Below are positions 50,936 to 61,863 of a stretch of DNA of 64,000 nt, piece by piece. This DNA is from JAEUPI01 sp046348365 (lineage in GTDB: Bacteria > Pseudomonadota > Gammaproteobacteria > Burkholderiales > Burkholderiaceae_C): NCBI GenBank assembly GCA_046348365.1, contig JAXMEL010000005.1, positions 62,001 through 126,000 on the forward strand. Reading direction: 5' to 3'. The notes beneath the pieces were generated by a model that did no database searches, was not told the DNA's origin, and worked only from the letters and a program-made list of their open reading frames with translations. The translations under genes and the position numbers were made by a program. Position 1 is the first letter of the stretch, and each line of letters begins with the position of its first letter.

Positions 50936-51985
50936 TCAGGGTCCGGGCGATCGCAACGGCGCGGTGTGGTCGCCGAAGAGCGCCGCGATGTCCGCGCTGC
51001 CCTTGCGGCCGATGGCGGTGCCATGGCGCTCGAGCCAGTCCAGCGCACGCCGGCGACCGGCTTCACGTAATCGTTCCAGCAACTGCGGATGGGCAACCAG
51101 CTTGCTGTCGGGCGGCATCGCGGCCAGCGCGTCATGGCCGTCCACGAGGTGCCAGCGCACGCGCCGCAGCTGCCGCTCGAGCGGCCCCGGCAGCCACGCC
51201 TTGCGCGCGATCGCCGTGGCGTCGGCCAGCAGGCGCATCTCGCGCAGGAAGGTTGCGTTGAACGCGATTTCGGTGGCGCGCGTGCGGATCTCGTCGGCGG
51301 TGGTCGGCTCGTCGCCCAGACTCCACGGGCTCAGCATCACGACCAGGATGTCACGCGTGTGCGCGTCGCCGAGCAGCGGCGTCAGCGCCGGGTTGGCGCT
51401 GTAGCCGCCATCCCAATAGGGCTCGCCGTCGATCGGCACCGCCTTCTGCACCATGGGCAGGCAGGCGGACGCGAGCACGGCCTCGAGGCTCAGGTCGGCG
51501 CCGCTGAAGATGCGCAAGCGGCCGGTGTTGGCCTGCGTGGCGGCCAGATGCAGACGCAGCCGGCTCTGGCGCCGCAGCCGCTCGAAGTCGACCCGCTTCG
51601 CGAGCAGGTCGCGCAGCGGATCGAGCTGCAGCGGGTTGCGCTGCGCGGGCGAGAAGATCTGCGACCACTGCAGCAGCAGGCGTCCCGCCGGGCTCAGCCT
51701 GTCGCCGTTGCGCGCGAGGCCCAGTGCGTCCCACGGTATCGCCTGGCCCAGAGCGCGCCAGAAGGCGTCGAGCGCCTCGCGCGCGGCGTCGCGCCCGCCT
51801 CGCAGCAGACCGTCGGCCAGCACCACCGCGTTCACGGCGCCGGCACTGGTGCCGCTGATGGCGCGGATCTCGGCCGGGCTGCGTTCGAGCAATGCGTCGA
51901 GCGCGCCCCAGGTGAACGCGCCATGCGTGCCACCGCCTTGCAGCGCGAGGGCCAGCTGAGGCGATGAGCCGCGTCGACCGAACAT
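50936..51985 (-). CDS. Patatin-like phospholipase
   Basis: The product has 349 residues; ATG 51985 is used, ATG 52039 is possible. The patatin motifs are present: 'ALQGGGTHGAFTWGAL' (Gly-rich oxyanion loop), 'GTSAGAVNAVVLADGL' with the nucleophile Ser (about residue 53) and 'YWDGGYSANPAL' with the Asp of the Ser-Asp dyad. It would hydrolyse acyl chains of membrane lipids. It is read toward the cytochrome operon but separated from it by 300 bases, and it is divergent from the regulator gene. No signal peptide is obvious. Confidence 0.88.
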   Translation of the reverse strand: MFGRRGSSPQLALALQGGGTHGAFTWGALDALLERSPAEIRAISGTSAGAVNAVVLADGLLRGGRDAAREALDAFWRALGQAIPWDALGLARNGDRLSPAGRLLLQWSQIFSPAQRNPLQLDPLRDLLAKRVDFERLRRQSRLRLHLAATQANTGRLRIFSGADLSLEAVLASACLPMVQKAVPIDGEPYWDGGYSANPALTPLLGDAHTRDILVVMLSPWSLGDEPTTADEIRTRATEIAFNATFLREMRLLADATAIARKAWLPGPLERQLRRVRWHLVDGHDALAAMPPDSKLVAHPQLLERLREAGRRRALDWLERHGTAIGRKGSADIAALFGDHTAPLRSPGP

Positions 51986-52164
51986 CGCGCAACGGTAACC
52001 GCTGCCGGGCGATGCGATCCGATCCGATCCAATCATCACGCTCGGATACACACCGGGCCCGCCAGGGCGTCGAGATTCTCTGGGAGAATCGCACATTTGC
52101 AGCGATGGCGTCACGCCAAGCCGGGCGCGATCGCCATTCACATGTTCTGCCGAGAGGCCCTGAA

Positions 52165-52875
52165 TTGCGTCTGCTGCTGGCCGAAGACGATGCCCTGCTG
52201 GGCCGGGCGACCTGCCTGGGCCTGCTCGAGCACGGCTGGAGCGTGGAGTGGGTGACCGACGGGCCGCAGGCACTCGCGTCGCTCGCCAGGCATCGCTACG
52301 ACTGCGTGCTGCTCGATCTGGGCCTGCCCGAGGTGGCCGGCGAGGAATGCCTGCGCAACGTGCGCACGCGCCATGAGCGCACGCCGGTGATCGTGCTCAC
52401 GGCGCGGGCGCAGAAGAGTGAGCGCATCGCGCTGCTGGACCTCGGCGCCGACGACTACATGGTCAAGCCCTACGACCTCGACGAACTGGCGGCGCGCGTG
52501 CGCGCGGTGGTGAGGCGGACTCAGCACGGCGACGGCGCCGCGGCGATGGAGCATGGGCCGCTGCGGGTGTTGCCGCTCGATCGCACCGTGCTGTGGCACG
52601 GCGCCAGGCTGGCGCTGACGAGCAAGGAGTTCCTGCTGCTCGACGCGATGATCCGCCGGCCGAATCGGATCGCAACGCGCGAGCAGCTCGAAATGGCGCT
52701 GTATGGATGGGGCGAGGCGATCGGCAGCAACGCGGTCGAGGTGCACGTGCACCACCTGCGGCGCAAGCTGCATCCTGGGTTGATCCTCACCGTGCGCGGC
52801 GTGGGCTACCAGCTGTGCCCGTTGGACCGCGTCGCCGAGCTGGATCAGCCGGCGCGGGCGGTGCAGCAGGCATAG
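52165..52875 (+). CDS. OmpR/PhoB-family response regulator (QseB/PmrA-like)
   Basis: The product has 236 residues from TTG 52165, chosen because GAGAGG precedes it and the start 'LRLLLAEDD' gives the normal family length; ATG 52105 is a longer alternative. The receiver domain has the acidic pair in AEDD, the phospho-Asp in 'VLLDLGLPE' (about residue 51), a Thr in 'VIVLTARA' and Lys in 'VKPYDLDE'. The C-terminal winged helix includes 'LTSKEFLLLDAMIRRPNRIA' and 'VEVHVHHLRRKLHPG'. It is convergent with the neighbouring sensor kinase rather than in an operon with it. The direct-repeat boxes at 50817 and 55299 are candidate targets. Confidence 0.9.
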   Translation: MRLLLAEDDALLGRATCLGLLEHGWSVEWVTDGPQALASLARHRYDCVLLDLGLPEVAGEECLRNVRTRHERTPVIVLTARAQKSERIALLDLGADDYMVKPYDLDELAARVRAVVRRTQHGDGAAAMEHGPLRVLPLDRTVLWHGARLALTSKEFLLLDAMIRRPNRIATREQLEMALYGWGEAIGSNAVEVHVHHLRRKLHPGLILTVRGVGYQLCPLDRVAELDQPARAVQQA

Positions 52876-52886
52876 CGATGAACGAG

Positions 52887-54305
52887 TTAGGGTGTCGACG
52901 CGCCGTCGAACACCACGCGCGCGCGCAGCCCGCCGAGCGGTGAATCGTGCAGCTCCAGCCGCGCGCGGTGCAGTTCCACCACCGACAGCGCGATCGACAG
53001 GCCGAGCCCCACGCCGCCGGCCTGGCGCAGGCCAAGGCGGTTGAAGCGCTCGAAGGCGCGCGCGCGATCCTCGGGGCGGATGCCGGGCCCTGAATCGTCC
53101 ACCGTCAGCACCAGCGCGCCGCCTGCGTGATGCGTGCTCACCTCGACGCGGCCGCCCTCGGGCGTGTAGTCGATCGCGTTGACGAGCAGGTTGCGCAGCA
53201 GCGTGTGCAAGGCGAAGCGATGCCCGCGCAGCGTCGGCGCGTCGAAGCGCGTCGTCAGATGCAGCTGCTTGCGCGCCGCGCGGGCTTCGAGTTCGGACCA
53301 CAGCTCGGCATGCAGCGCGGCCAGGTCCACCGCTTCGAGCATCGGCTCGGCGTCTTTGGGCGTCGAGTCCACGCGTGCCAGATCGAGCAGCTGGTCCAGC
53401 AGATGCGCGGCGCGGTCGGCGCCAGCCACCACGGCGCGCAGCGCCTCGTCGCGCGTATCGGGCTGGCTGGCCCGACGCGCCACCTGCGCGCTGGCGCGCA
53501 GGCCGGCGAGCGGCGTGCGCATCTCGTGCGCGGCCATCGACGTGAACGCACGTTCCACCGACAGCGCGTGCGCCACGCGCCCGATCAGGCCGTCGATCGA
53601 GCGCAGGATCGGCAGCATCTCCTGCGGCGGAGACGTCACCCGCAGCGGCGACAGGTCCAGCGGCCGGCGTTCGCCGAGTTGCCCGGCCAGCTCGTCGATC
53701 GAACGCAGCGATCGCCGCAGCCACAGCCCGGCGAGCGTGAACACGAGTGCCAGCGGCAGCGCCAGGAACAGCGCGTAGGCCAGCGTGAGCGTGCCCCGCT
53801 GCGTCCAGCGTGCGGTGACGTTCTCGGCGACCTGGACGATGAACTCGCCGTTTCGCGTCGGCAGCGAGAACACGCGGTGTGGTTCGTCGGCGATCCTGGC
53901 GTCGGCATAGCCCAGCCGCGTCAGCGGCATCAACGGCTGGTCCGCCGGTGTCTCGCGGCTGCGCAGCAGGAGCGAACCGTGCGGCGTCCAGACCTGGAAG
54001 CGGTACAGCGCCGACACCGCCGCGCGCGTCTTCATGTTCAGCGGCATCGCGTGCAGCCCGTGCGTGGCTTCGAGCAACTCCTCGGCGACCTCGTCTTCCA
54101 CGAACGCGATCATCACGGCGCCCAGGTGCTCCAGCCTGGCGTCCATGGCTTGGTCCTCCTCGAGGCGCGAGGCCCAGTGCATGGCCAAGGCGCCCGAGAC
54201 GAGCGACGCGAACAGCGCTGCAGCGGCGATCCAGACCATGCGCCGGCGCAGCGACCAGGCCGGCCCGCGCGCGGTGGCATCGTCGGTGGTGCGCTGGTTC
54301 GACAC
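52887..54305 (-). CDS. Sensor histidine kinase (QseC-like)
   Basis: The product has 472 residues with a GTG start at 54305. Two membrane helices (about residues 27-48 and 170-192) enclose a periplasmic sensor domain of the 2CSK_N type. The H box 'MAAHEMRTPLAGLRASAQ' is followed by the N box 'LLVNAIDYTPEGGRVEV' and the ATP-binding Gly motifs ('DDSGPGIRPED', 'GVGLGLSIAL'). It ends 11 bases from the response regulator's end, so the pair is tail-to-tail. The signal is unknown. Confidence 0.9.
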   Translation of the reverse strand: MSNQRTTDDATARGPAWSLRRRMVWIAAAALFASLVSGALAMHWASRLEEDQAMDARLEHLGAVMIAFVEDEVAEELLEATHGLHAMPLNMKTRAAVSALYRFQVWTPHGSLLLRSRETPADQPLMPLTRLGYADARIADEPHRVFSLPTRNGEFIVQVAENVTARWTQRGTLTLAYALFLALPLALVFTLAGLWLRRSLRSIDELAGQLGERRPLDLSPLRVTSPPQEMLPILRSIDGLIGRVAHALSVERAFTSMAAHEMRTPLAGLRASAQVARRASQPDTRDEALRAVVAGADRAAHLLDQLLDLARVDSTPKDAEPMLEAVDLAALHAELWSELEARAARKQLHLTTRFDAPTLRGHRFALHTLLRNLLVNAIDYTPEGGRVEVSTHHAGGALVLTVDDSGPGIRPEDRARAFERFNRLGLRQAGGVGLGLSIALSVVELHRARLELHDSPLGGLRARVVFDGASTP

Positions 54306-54510
54306 GTCAGCTCATCCACGCGTGCGCTCGCGCCGCCGCGGAGCGCAGAGGTGCCGTCAAGGCTTTGTGATCGGCGAGAAGTGCGCGCATGCCGAGCGCG
54401 ATTGTGATGCTCGAGCGATGCCGCGATGCAGCCGCAGTTGCCCGGAGGCGATGGCGATGCGCCGGCTGCGACCGGCGCCGGCGAAGACCGAGACGCCTCG
54501 CCGTCGGACC

Positions 54511-54900
54511 CTACAGCTCCGAGTCGAACGGCAGCGGCACGCTGCGCGGCCCCTGCGATCGGAACAGCGCGTTCAGCGGCTGCAGCCGCAGCTGCGCCTG
54601 ATCCTGCCCCAGGCTGACGGCCAGCGCCTCGAACACGGCGGGCCGCAGATGCCAGAGGTCGGTGACCGTCGGCGCGCGGCGGATGCGTGCGCACAGCGGA
54701 TTGGCGAGCCGGGCCGGCACGCCCTGAAGTGCCGCCTCGAACTGCAGCGCCACGGTGCGCAGCCGCTGCGCCCGGCGCATGCCGGCTTCGATGCGCTGCG
54801 CGGGCAGGCCGAGCCACGGCATGTGGCACAGCTCGAGCAGCCGGTGGAACAGGGCTCGATCGCCCGTGTGCACTGCGCGCGAGACCATGAGCTGCGGCAT
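54511..54900 (-). CDS. Small protein of unknown function, second of a pair
   Basis: The product has 129 residues from ATG 54900, which lies 3 bases after the stop of the preceding small gene, so the two are likely co-transcribed. It is rich in Leu, Arg and Gln, with no signal peptide, membrane helix or motif I recognise. Helical stretches such as 'ALFHRLLELCHMPWLGLPAQ' are amphipathic. I cannot assign a function. The gene is opposite to no longer frame with better coding character. Confidence 0.55.
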   Translation of the reverse strand: MPQLMVSRAVHTGDRALFHRLLELCHMPWLGLPAQRIEAGMRRAQRLRTVALQFEAALQGVPARLANPLCARIRRAPTVTDLWHLRPAVFEALAVSLGQDQAQLRLQPLNALFRSQGPRSVPLPFDSEL

Positions 54901-54902
54901 CC

Positions 54903-55160
54903 CTAGCCGGGCAGGCCGTGGCCCACGCACACGTCGGGCGTGGTGGCGGTGTGCCAGATGATCAGCATCGCCTCGGCGAGGCCGATGGCGGCCTCGGGCA
55001 TGCCGAGTTCGACGCGAACGCGGCGTTCGTGATCCAGGCGCTCGAGCAGCAGCAGATCGCGCGGCGTGAGCTGCGTGCTCGTCCAGTCGATGTCCGACAG
55101 GGATTGCTCGCGCACCACGGTGCGGATGGGTCCGTCCACAGCATCGGTCGGCATGCGCAT
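54903..55160 (-). CDS. Small protein of unknown function, first of a pair
   Basis: The product has 85 residues from ATG 55160; ATG 55154 and longer N-terminal extensions are possible. The stretch 'LTPRDLLLLERLDHERRVRV' suggests a helical, possibly protein-binding domain. No family recognised. The upstream region contains a TTAAGG/CTAAGC direct repeat like that before the multihaem operon, so it may respond to the same regulator. Confidence 0.5.
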   Translation of the reverse strand: MRMPTDAVDGPIRTVVREQSLSDIDWTSTQLTPRDLLLLERLDHERRVRVELGMPEAAIGLAEAMLIIWHTATTPDVCVGHGLPG

Positions 55161-55298
55161 GGCGTGCGGGTCTCGGGGTTGCGTTGCGATCGACGCGCTC
55201 GCGATACGCGGGCAGCGTCGACGGGTCGTGAGTGATTGTGTGCAGCGCGGGCCTCGATGCAAGCGGCGCCGACGCCGGTGTAGCCACCCGTTGCACAG

Positions 55299-55315
55299 TT
55301 AAGGCGACGCTAAGC
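55299..55315 (-). promoter_or_regulatory. Direct-repeat box upstream of the small unknown genes
   Basis: TTAAGG (55299-55304) and CTAAGC (55310-55315) repeat at 11-base spacing. The core TTAAGGC...GAC...CTAAG also occurs at 50817-50833. It lies about 140 bases upstream of the pair of small genes. The rest of the 466-base gap 55161-55626 shows no other feature. Confidence 0.35.
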
Positions 55316-55626
55316 AACTGAGGCAACGCAGCGACAGCGCAGCAGTTTTTGACGCGATCGCACGACCGCTCACCATCCTGAGCGCCGCCTCAGCATCGAA
55401 ACCTCATGTGCCTTCGCGTGTGATCGTGTTCCTCGCGCCGGCACTGCCGTAACCGGCGTAAGGACGACGAACTTTGCTCGCCTTCGCGCGCATCGGCCGG
55501 TACGGTGCGCGCCGTGTCGTGCGTGAAGCGATGGACTCTTGCGCGATACATGAGTGGCGTCGCGGTGGCCGCACGGGTCATCGAGCGACGCGAAGACGTC
55601 AGTCGCAACCGATAGGAGAAAGAGCA

Positions 55627-56883
55627 ATGAATCCACAGCACGATGCATGGCACACGCGCCGACGAGCATGGCGATGGTCGGCCCTGGCGGCCGCCTGCGC
55701 CCTGGCGGCCTGCGGCGGAAGCGGCAGCGGCACATCGACCACCGATGCGGCAGCGCCAGCGGTCGTGACGGTGTCGGAATCCGCCGCCGGCATCCAGGTC
55801 GATGCCAAGCGCAGCGCCGGCACCACCACGGCGGCCTCGAGCAGCTGGTCGGCCACGCGCTATGCGTTCGGGGCCAACGTCACGGCCGGCCCGGACGCCG
55901 GCAAGGCCTGGACCGGCACGCTGTGGCTGCGCAGCGAGACCGCGTCCGACGGCACGACCGAGGTGCAGGGCATGATCATGCTGAGCCCGACGACGACAGC
56001 CGCCGCGACGGGCGGGGCCGCCACCAGCGCGGCCGCCACGACGTCGGCCACCGACGTGCTGACGCAGCGCTATCACGGCGACGTGCGAACGCTGACCGAG
56101 TCCTTGCGCAAGGCGCTCGACACCTCGACCGGCGCAACCGGCACGAGCGGTGATGCCCAGGCCGTGGCGCTGCAGCAGTTCCGCCAGGCCTTCGCGCAGC
56201 GCAGCCAGCAGTACGAAGCCGACATGGTCGCCCAGCAGGCCGCGACCGAGGACGACTCCTCCGACGACGGCGCCAGGTCGAGCCAGCGCAGCACGCGCCG
56301 CGCGACGCTGATCCGGGTGCAAGGCACGTTGGCCGCCGACGGCACGTACAGCCTTCGATCGCGCGCAGGGCGAATCACCAACTGGCAGTTCACCGGCAAG
56401 GCCGATGGCGCAGGCAATCTGAGCGGCTCGTTCACCGGCCCTGCCGACAAGGATGCCGGCGATTGGAAGGGCGCGCTCGACAGTGCATCGACTCCCGCGC
56501 CGACACCGGCGCCGACGCCAGCACCGACGCCAGCACCAACGCCAGCACCAACGCCAGCACCAACGCCAGCACCAACGCCAGCACCAACGCCGGCACCAAC
56601 GCCGGCACCAACGCCAGCGCCGACGCCAGCGCCCACGCCGGCGCCCACACCGGCCCCCGCGCCCACGGGCACCTATGACGCCGGCAAGAGCAAGTACGAG
56701 GCGGCCTGCGCGGTGTGCCACAAGGCGGCCAGCTACGACACTGCGGGTCCGTTCCCTGATCTGGCCGGCAAGGGCGGCAGGCTGGTGCCCAACATGGTCT
56801 CGATCACCGGCAGCCACAGCGGCATCACGCTGAGCGCGCAGGAGATCCTGGATCTGCAGGCGTTCCTGAGCGCGGTGAAGTAG
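55627..56883 (+). CDS. Monohaem c-type cytochrome lipoprotein with TPAP-repeat linker
   Basis: The product has 418 residues. ATG 55627 follows a GGAG ribosome site, and the signal ends in LAAC with a Gly-rich stretch, a lipoprotein. The first ~280 residues are Thr/Ala/Ser-rich with no known domain. Residues 289-346 are about fourteen TPAP repeats, a stiff extended linker. The last ~60 residues are a class I-like cytochrome c with CAVCH (361-365) and 'NMVS' (about 386) as the likely Met ligand. The layout suggests a tethered electron carrier in the periplasm or on the surface. It lies 5 kb from the multihaem operon. Confidence 0.8.
   Translation: MNPQHDAWHTRRRAWRWSALAAACALAACGGSGSGTSTTDAAAPAVVTVSESAAGIQVDAKRSAGTTTAASSSWSATRYAFGANVTAGPDAGKAWTGTLWLRSETASDGTTEVQGMIMLSPTTTAAATGGAATSAAATTSATDVLTQRYHGDVRTLTESLRKALDTSTGATGTSGDAQAVALQQFRQAFAQRSQQYEADMVAQQAATEDDSSDDGARSSQRSTRRATLIRVQGTLAADGTYSLRSRAGRITNWQFTGKADGAGNLSGSFTGPADKDAGDWKGALDSASTPAPTPAPTPAPTPAPTPAPTPAPTPAPTPAPTPAPTPAPTPAPTPAPTPAPTPAPAPTGTYDAGKSKYEAACAVCHKAASYDTAGPFPDLAGKGGRLVPNMVSITGSHSGITLSAQEILDLQAFLSAVK
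56491..56664 (+). repeat. 12-bp TPAP-coding tandem repeat
   Basis: About fourteen 12-bp units (acgccagcacca and variants) encode TPAP. Such a tract can change in number by slippage. Confidence 0.9.
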
Positions 56884-56896
56884 GCGCCGAGCTCGC

Positions 56897-57571
56897 CTAG
56901 CGGCGGGCGCATCCGTCGCGTGCGAACGCGACGATGCGCCCGTCTGTCGTTTCGATCCAGGCGCTGGCGACGAGGCGCTGCGGCTTGGCCGTCTCGGGCC
57001 AGCGCATCGCGCGGGTCTCGCGCTGGTCGGCTTCGAGCCGATCGACGGCGATCGGCCCCGCGACGTTGCGCACCAGATGCCGCGGCACCGGCGTGCCGTC
57101 GGTGCCGCGCGGCACCGCCTCCACCAGCGCCATCCACGCGCTGCTGCCTGCGGGCCAGTGGCCCTTCACGTCGAGCTGCACGCCGAAGTAGCCGTACCAC
57201 GCCGGGCCGGCGGTGACGGCGAGCGAGTCGCCGGCCGTCACCGGCAGCGGCGTGCGCTGCGTCAGCGCACTGTCGCTTGCCAGGTCGACTCCGCGGCGCT
57301 GCGCCCGCGCCGATGCCTCGGCCGGCGCCGCCGCGGCCAGCGGCGCCTCGTCGCCGCGAGCGCTCGGCACGATCCAGTCGAGCACCCAGGCGTCGGTGGT
57401 CGAGCGCGCGCTGTCGAGGCGCGTCCAGCATGCATCGCAATCGGCGCTGATGAAGCGCTCGACCACCGCACGCGGCGCGTGCGGGCATTCGAGGCCGGTG
57501 TCGACGGCCGCGCGGGTCGCGGTGGCCGCAGCCGCGGCAGCCAGCACGCAGGCGACTCCTAGAATTCGCGG

Positions 57572-57577
<6 letters not shown>
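56897..57577 (-). CDS. Secreted DUF1223-like thioredoxin-fold protein
   Basis: The product has 226 residues. ATG 57577 gives a signal peptide ('ILGVACVLAAAAAATATRAA'). The next stretch 'AVVERFISADCDACWTRLDS' has a CxxC (C-D-A-C) after a strand, as in DUF1223/thioredoxin-like proteins. The remainder contains 'AWYGYFGVQLDVKGHWPAG' and 'SAWIETTDGRIVAFARDGC', with no further enzyme motif. It may be a periplasmic thiol protein. Its start codon overlaps that of uvrD in a shared ATGCAT. Confidence 0.62.
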
Positions 57578-59977
<2,400 letters not shown>

Positions 59978-60045
59978 CGCTCGGGCCGCGCGTTGCCGGC
60001 GCTATGCTCGGTGCGTCGAATCGACGCTGACAGGAGACACCAACC

Positions 60046-61017
60046 ATGAAGCGACGCCAACTGCTCCGCGCCACGGCGGGTGCCGGCGTTCTGCCACGCT
60101 GGGCCGGCGCACAGGACAAGTACCCGAGCAAGATCATCACGTGGATCTGCCCCTACGCGGCGGGCGGCAATGCCGACACGCGCTCGCGCCAGATCACCAA
60201 GGTGATGCAGGGCGTGCTGGGCCAGACCATCATCGTCGACAACAAGGCCGGCGGCGGCGGCAACATCGGCACCGAGATCATCGCCAAGGCCAAGCCCGAC
60301 GGCTACACGATCGGCATGGGTAACTTCGCGCCGCTGGCGGTGAACCATGCCTTGTTCAAGAAGTTGAACTTCGACCCGTTCAACGACCTGGTGCCGATCA
60401 TGCTGATCGAGCGCGGGCCGCTGGTGCTGATGGTGCGCAACGAGTCGCCGTACAAATCGGTGAAGGACGTGGTCGCCGCGGCCAAGGCCCAGCCGGGCAA
60501 GCTGAGCTACGCCTCGGGCGGCATCGGCGGCACGCACCACCTGAGCGGGGCGCTGTTCGAACACACCGCCGGCATCGACATGATCCACGCGCCCTACAAG
60601 AGCGGTTCGGCGGGCGCCACCGACCTCATGGGCGGGCAGGTCGACATGATGTTCGAACAGATGTATGCAGCCATGCCGTCGATCAAGGGCGGCCGGCTGC
60701 GTCCGCTGGCGATCACCAGCAAGGCGCGCTCGCCGCTGCTGCCCGACGTGCCCACGATGGGCGAGCAGGGCTACCCGGCGGTGGAGGTGCTCAACTGGCA
60801 GGGCATCATCGGGCCCAAGGGCCTGCCGGTCGACGTCGTGAAGGCGCTCAACGCCGCCGGCAACAAGGCGCTGCAGGACGCCGATGTGCGCGCCAAGATG
60901 CTCGAGCAGGGCAACGAGATCGGCGGCGGCACGGCGGAACAGTTCGCCGCGCTGATCAAGGCCGAAGCGCCGCGCTGGGCCAAGGTGGTCAAGGACGCGA
61001 AGATCGAGCCGGAATGA
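60046..61017 (+). CDS. Bug-family (tripartite tricarboxylate transporter) solute-binding protein
   Basis: The product has 323 residues, with AGGAG before ATG 60046. The signal begins with a twin-Arg pattern ('MKRRQLLRATAGAGVLP') and ends near 'WAGAQ', so export may be by Tat. The mature chain has TctC/Bug motifs: 'ITWICPYAAGGNADTRSRQI', 'IIVDNKAGGGGNIGTEII', and the 'ASGGIGGTHHLSGALFEHTA' loop. It binds a small organic anion in the periplasm; the ligand is not evident. No transporter genes (tctAB) are near, as is usual for the many Bug proteins of Burkholderiales. Confidence 0.9.
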   Translation: MKRRQLLRATAGAGVLPRWAGAQDKYPSKIITWICPYAAGGNADTRSRQITKVMQGVLGQTIIVDNKAGGGGNIGTEIIAKAKPDGYTIGMGNFAPLAVNHALFKKLNFDPFNDLVPIMLIERGPLVLMVRNESPYKSVKDVVAAAKAQPGKLSYASGGIGGTHHLSGALFEHTAGIDMIHAPYKSGSAGATDLMGGQVDMMFEQMYAAMPSIKGGRLRPLAITSKARSPLLPDVPTMGEQGYPAVEVLNWQGIIGPKGLPVDVVKALNAAGNKALQDADVRAKMLEQGNEIGGGTAEQFAALIKAEAPRWAKVVKDAKIEPE

Positions 61018-61035
61018 TCGCCGCGCCTCGAACGA

Positions 61036-61845
61036 TCAGGTCGATGGCGGTGGAACCTCGTCGCTGCCGAAGCAGTCGACGAAGGTGAACCACAGCGACA
61101 CGTAGAACGCGGCCGAGAAGATCAGCCCGGCCGGAAAGCCCACCAGCCCGACCACGTGGCGCAGCCCGAGCAGGCTGAACACCACCGCCAGCACCATGCC
61201 GAAGGCCGCCACCGCGAGCATCCAGCCCAGGCTGTAGACGAAGAACGCGCCCTTGGCGCGCCACAACGCGAGCGTGCTGGAAAAGAGCGCCTGCCCGGCT
61301 GACTGGCCGCCCCACACCACCAGCGCCGGCGCGTGCCAGTAGGGCACCGACACCAGCACGATCAGCGTCGCGCGCAGCAGCATGCCGGGCACGAGCCGCG
61401 GATCGGCGAGCGCGGCCTGCACCTCCTGCACCGGCGCGTCGGGGTGCGCCATCACGTTCTGCAGCCGCTCGAACGAACCGCCGTCGAACCAGTGCGACAG
61501 CAGCAGCGTGAGCACCGAGGCCACGCCGTAGCCGATGCACAGCTGCAGCAGCGCAGCGCGACCGGGTGCGCCGGTGCGCAGCGGCGTCACGAACATCTGC
61601 GGCCCCATCGGCTCGTTGCGCAGCGCGGCGCGCGTGGCGGCCATGAAGCCGAGCGTCATCAACGGCAGCACCGCAAAACCCGCGAAGCCGCCGATGAACG
61701 GGATCGACAGCAGCAGCATCACGCCGACCAGCGAGACCACGAGCATGCCGGTGAAGGCCAGCGGCCGGCGGAAGTACAGGCGCAGACCGTCGCGCAGCCA
61801 GGTCCAGCCCTGGCGCGAGGTGACGACTTGGAGCTTGAGTCCCAT
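61036..61845 (-). CDS. BPSS1780-family membrane protein
   Basis: The product has 269 residues and about six membrane helices ('MLVVSLVGVMLLLSIPFIGG', 'ALLQLCIGYGVASVLTLLLS', 'AAFGMVLAVVFSLLGLRHVV'). It resembles the BPSS1780 membrane family. No enzyme motif. Its ATG at 61845 is 18 bases after the thrB end, so it probably forms an operon with thrB and the DUF2782 gene. Function unknown. Confidence 0.7.
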   Translation of the reverse strand: MGLKLQVVTSRQGWTWLRDGLRLYFRRPLAFTGMLVVSLVGVMLLLSIPFIGGFAGFAVLPLMTLGFMAATRAALRNEPMGPQMFVTPLRTGAPGRAALLQLCIGYGVASVLTLLLSHWFDGGSFERLQNVMAHPDAPVQEVQAALADPRLVPGMLLRATLIVLVSVPYWHAPALVVWGGQSAGQALFSSTLALWRAKGAFFVYSLGWMLAVAAFGMVLAVVFSLLGLRHVVGLVGFPAGLIFSAAFYVSLWFTFVDCFGSDEVPPPST

Positions 61846-61863
61846 CGTGTGTGGAGTTTGTGT

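Noticed and set aside
56491..56664. 12-bp repeats as possible CRISPR or origin iterons
   Set aside because: They are in frame and encode TPAP in a lipoprotein; there are no spacers and no replication genes near.
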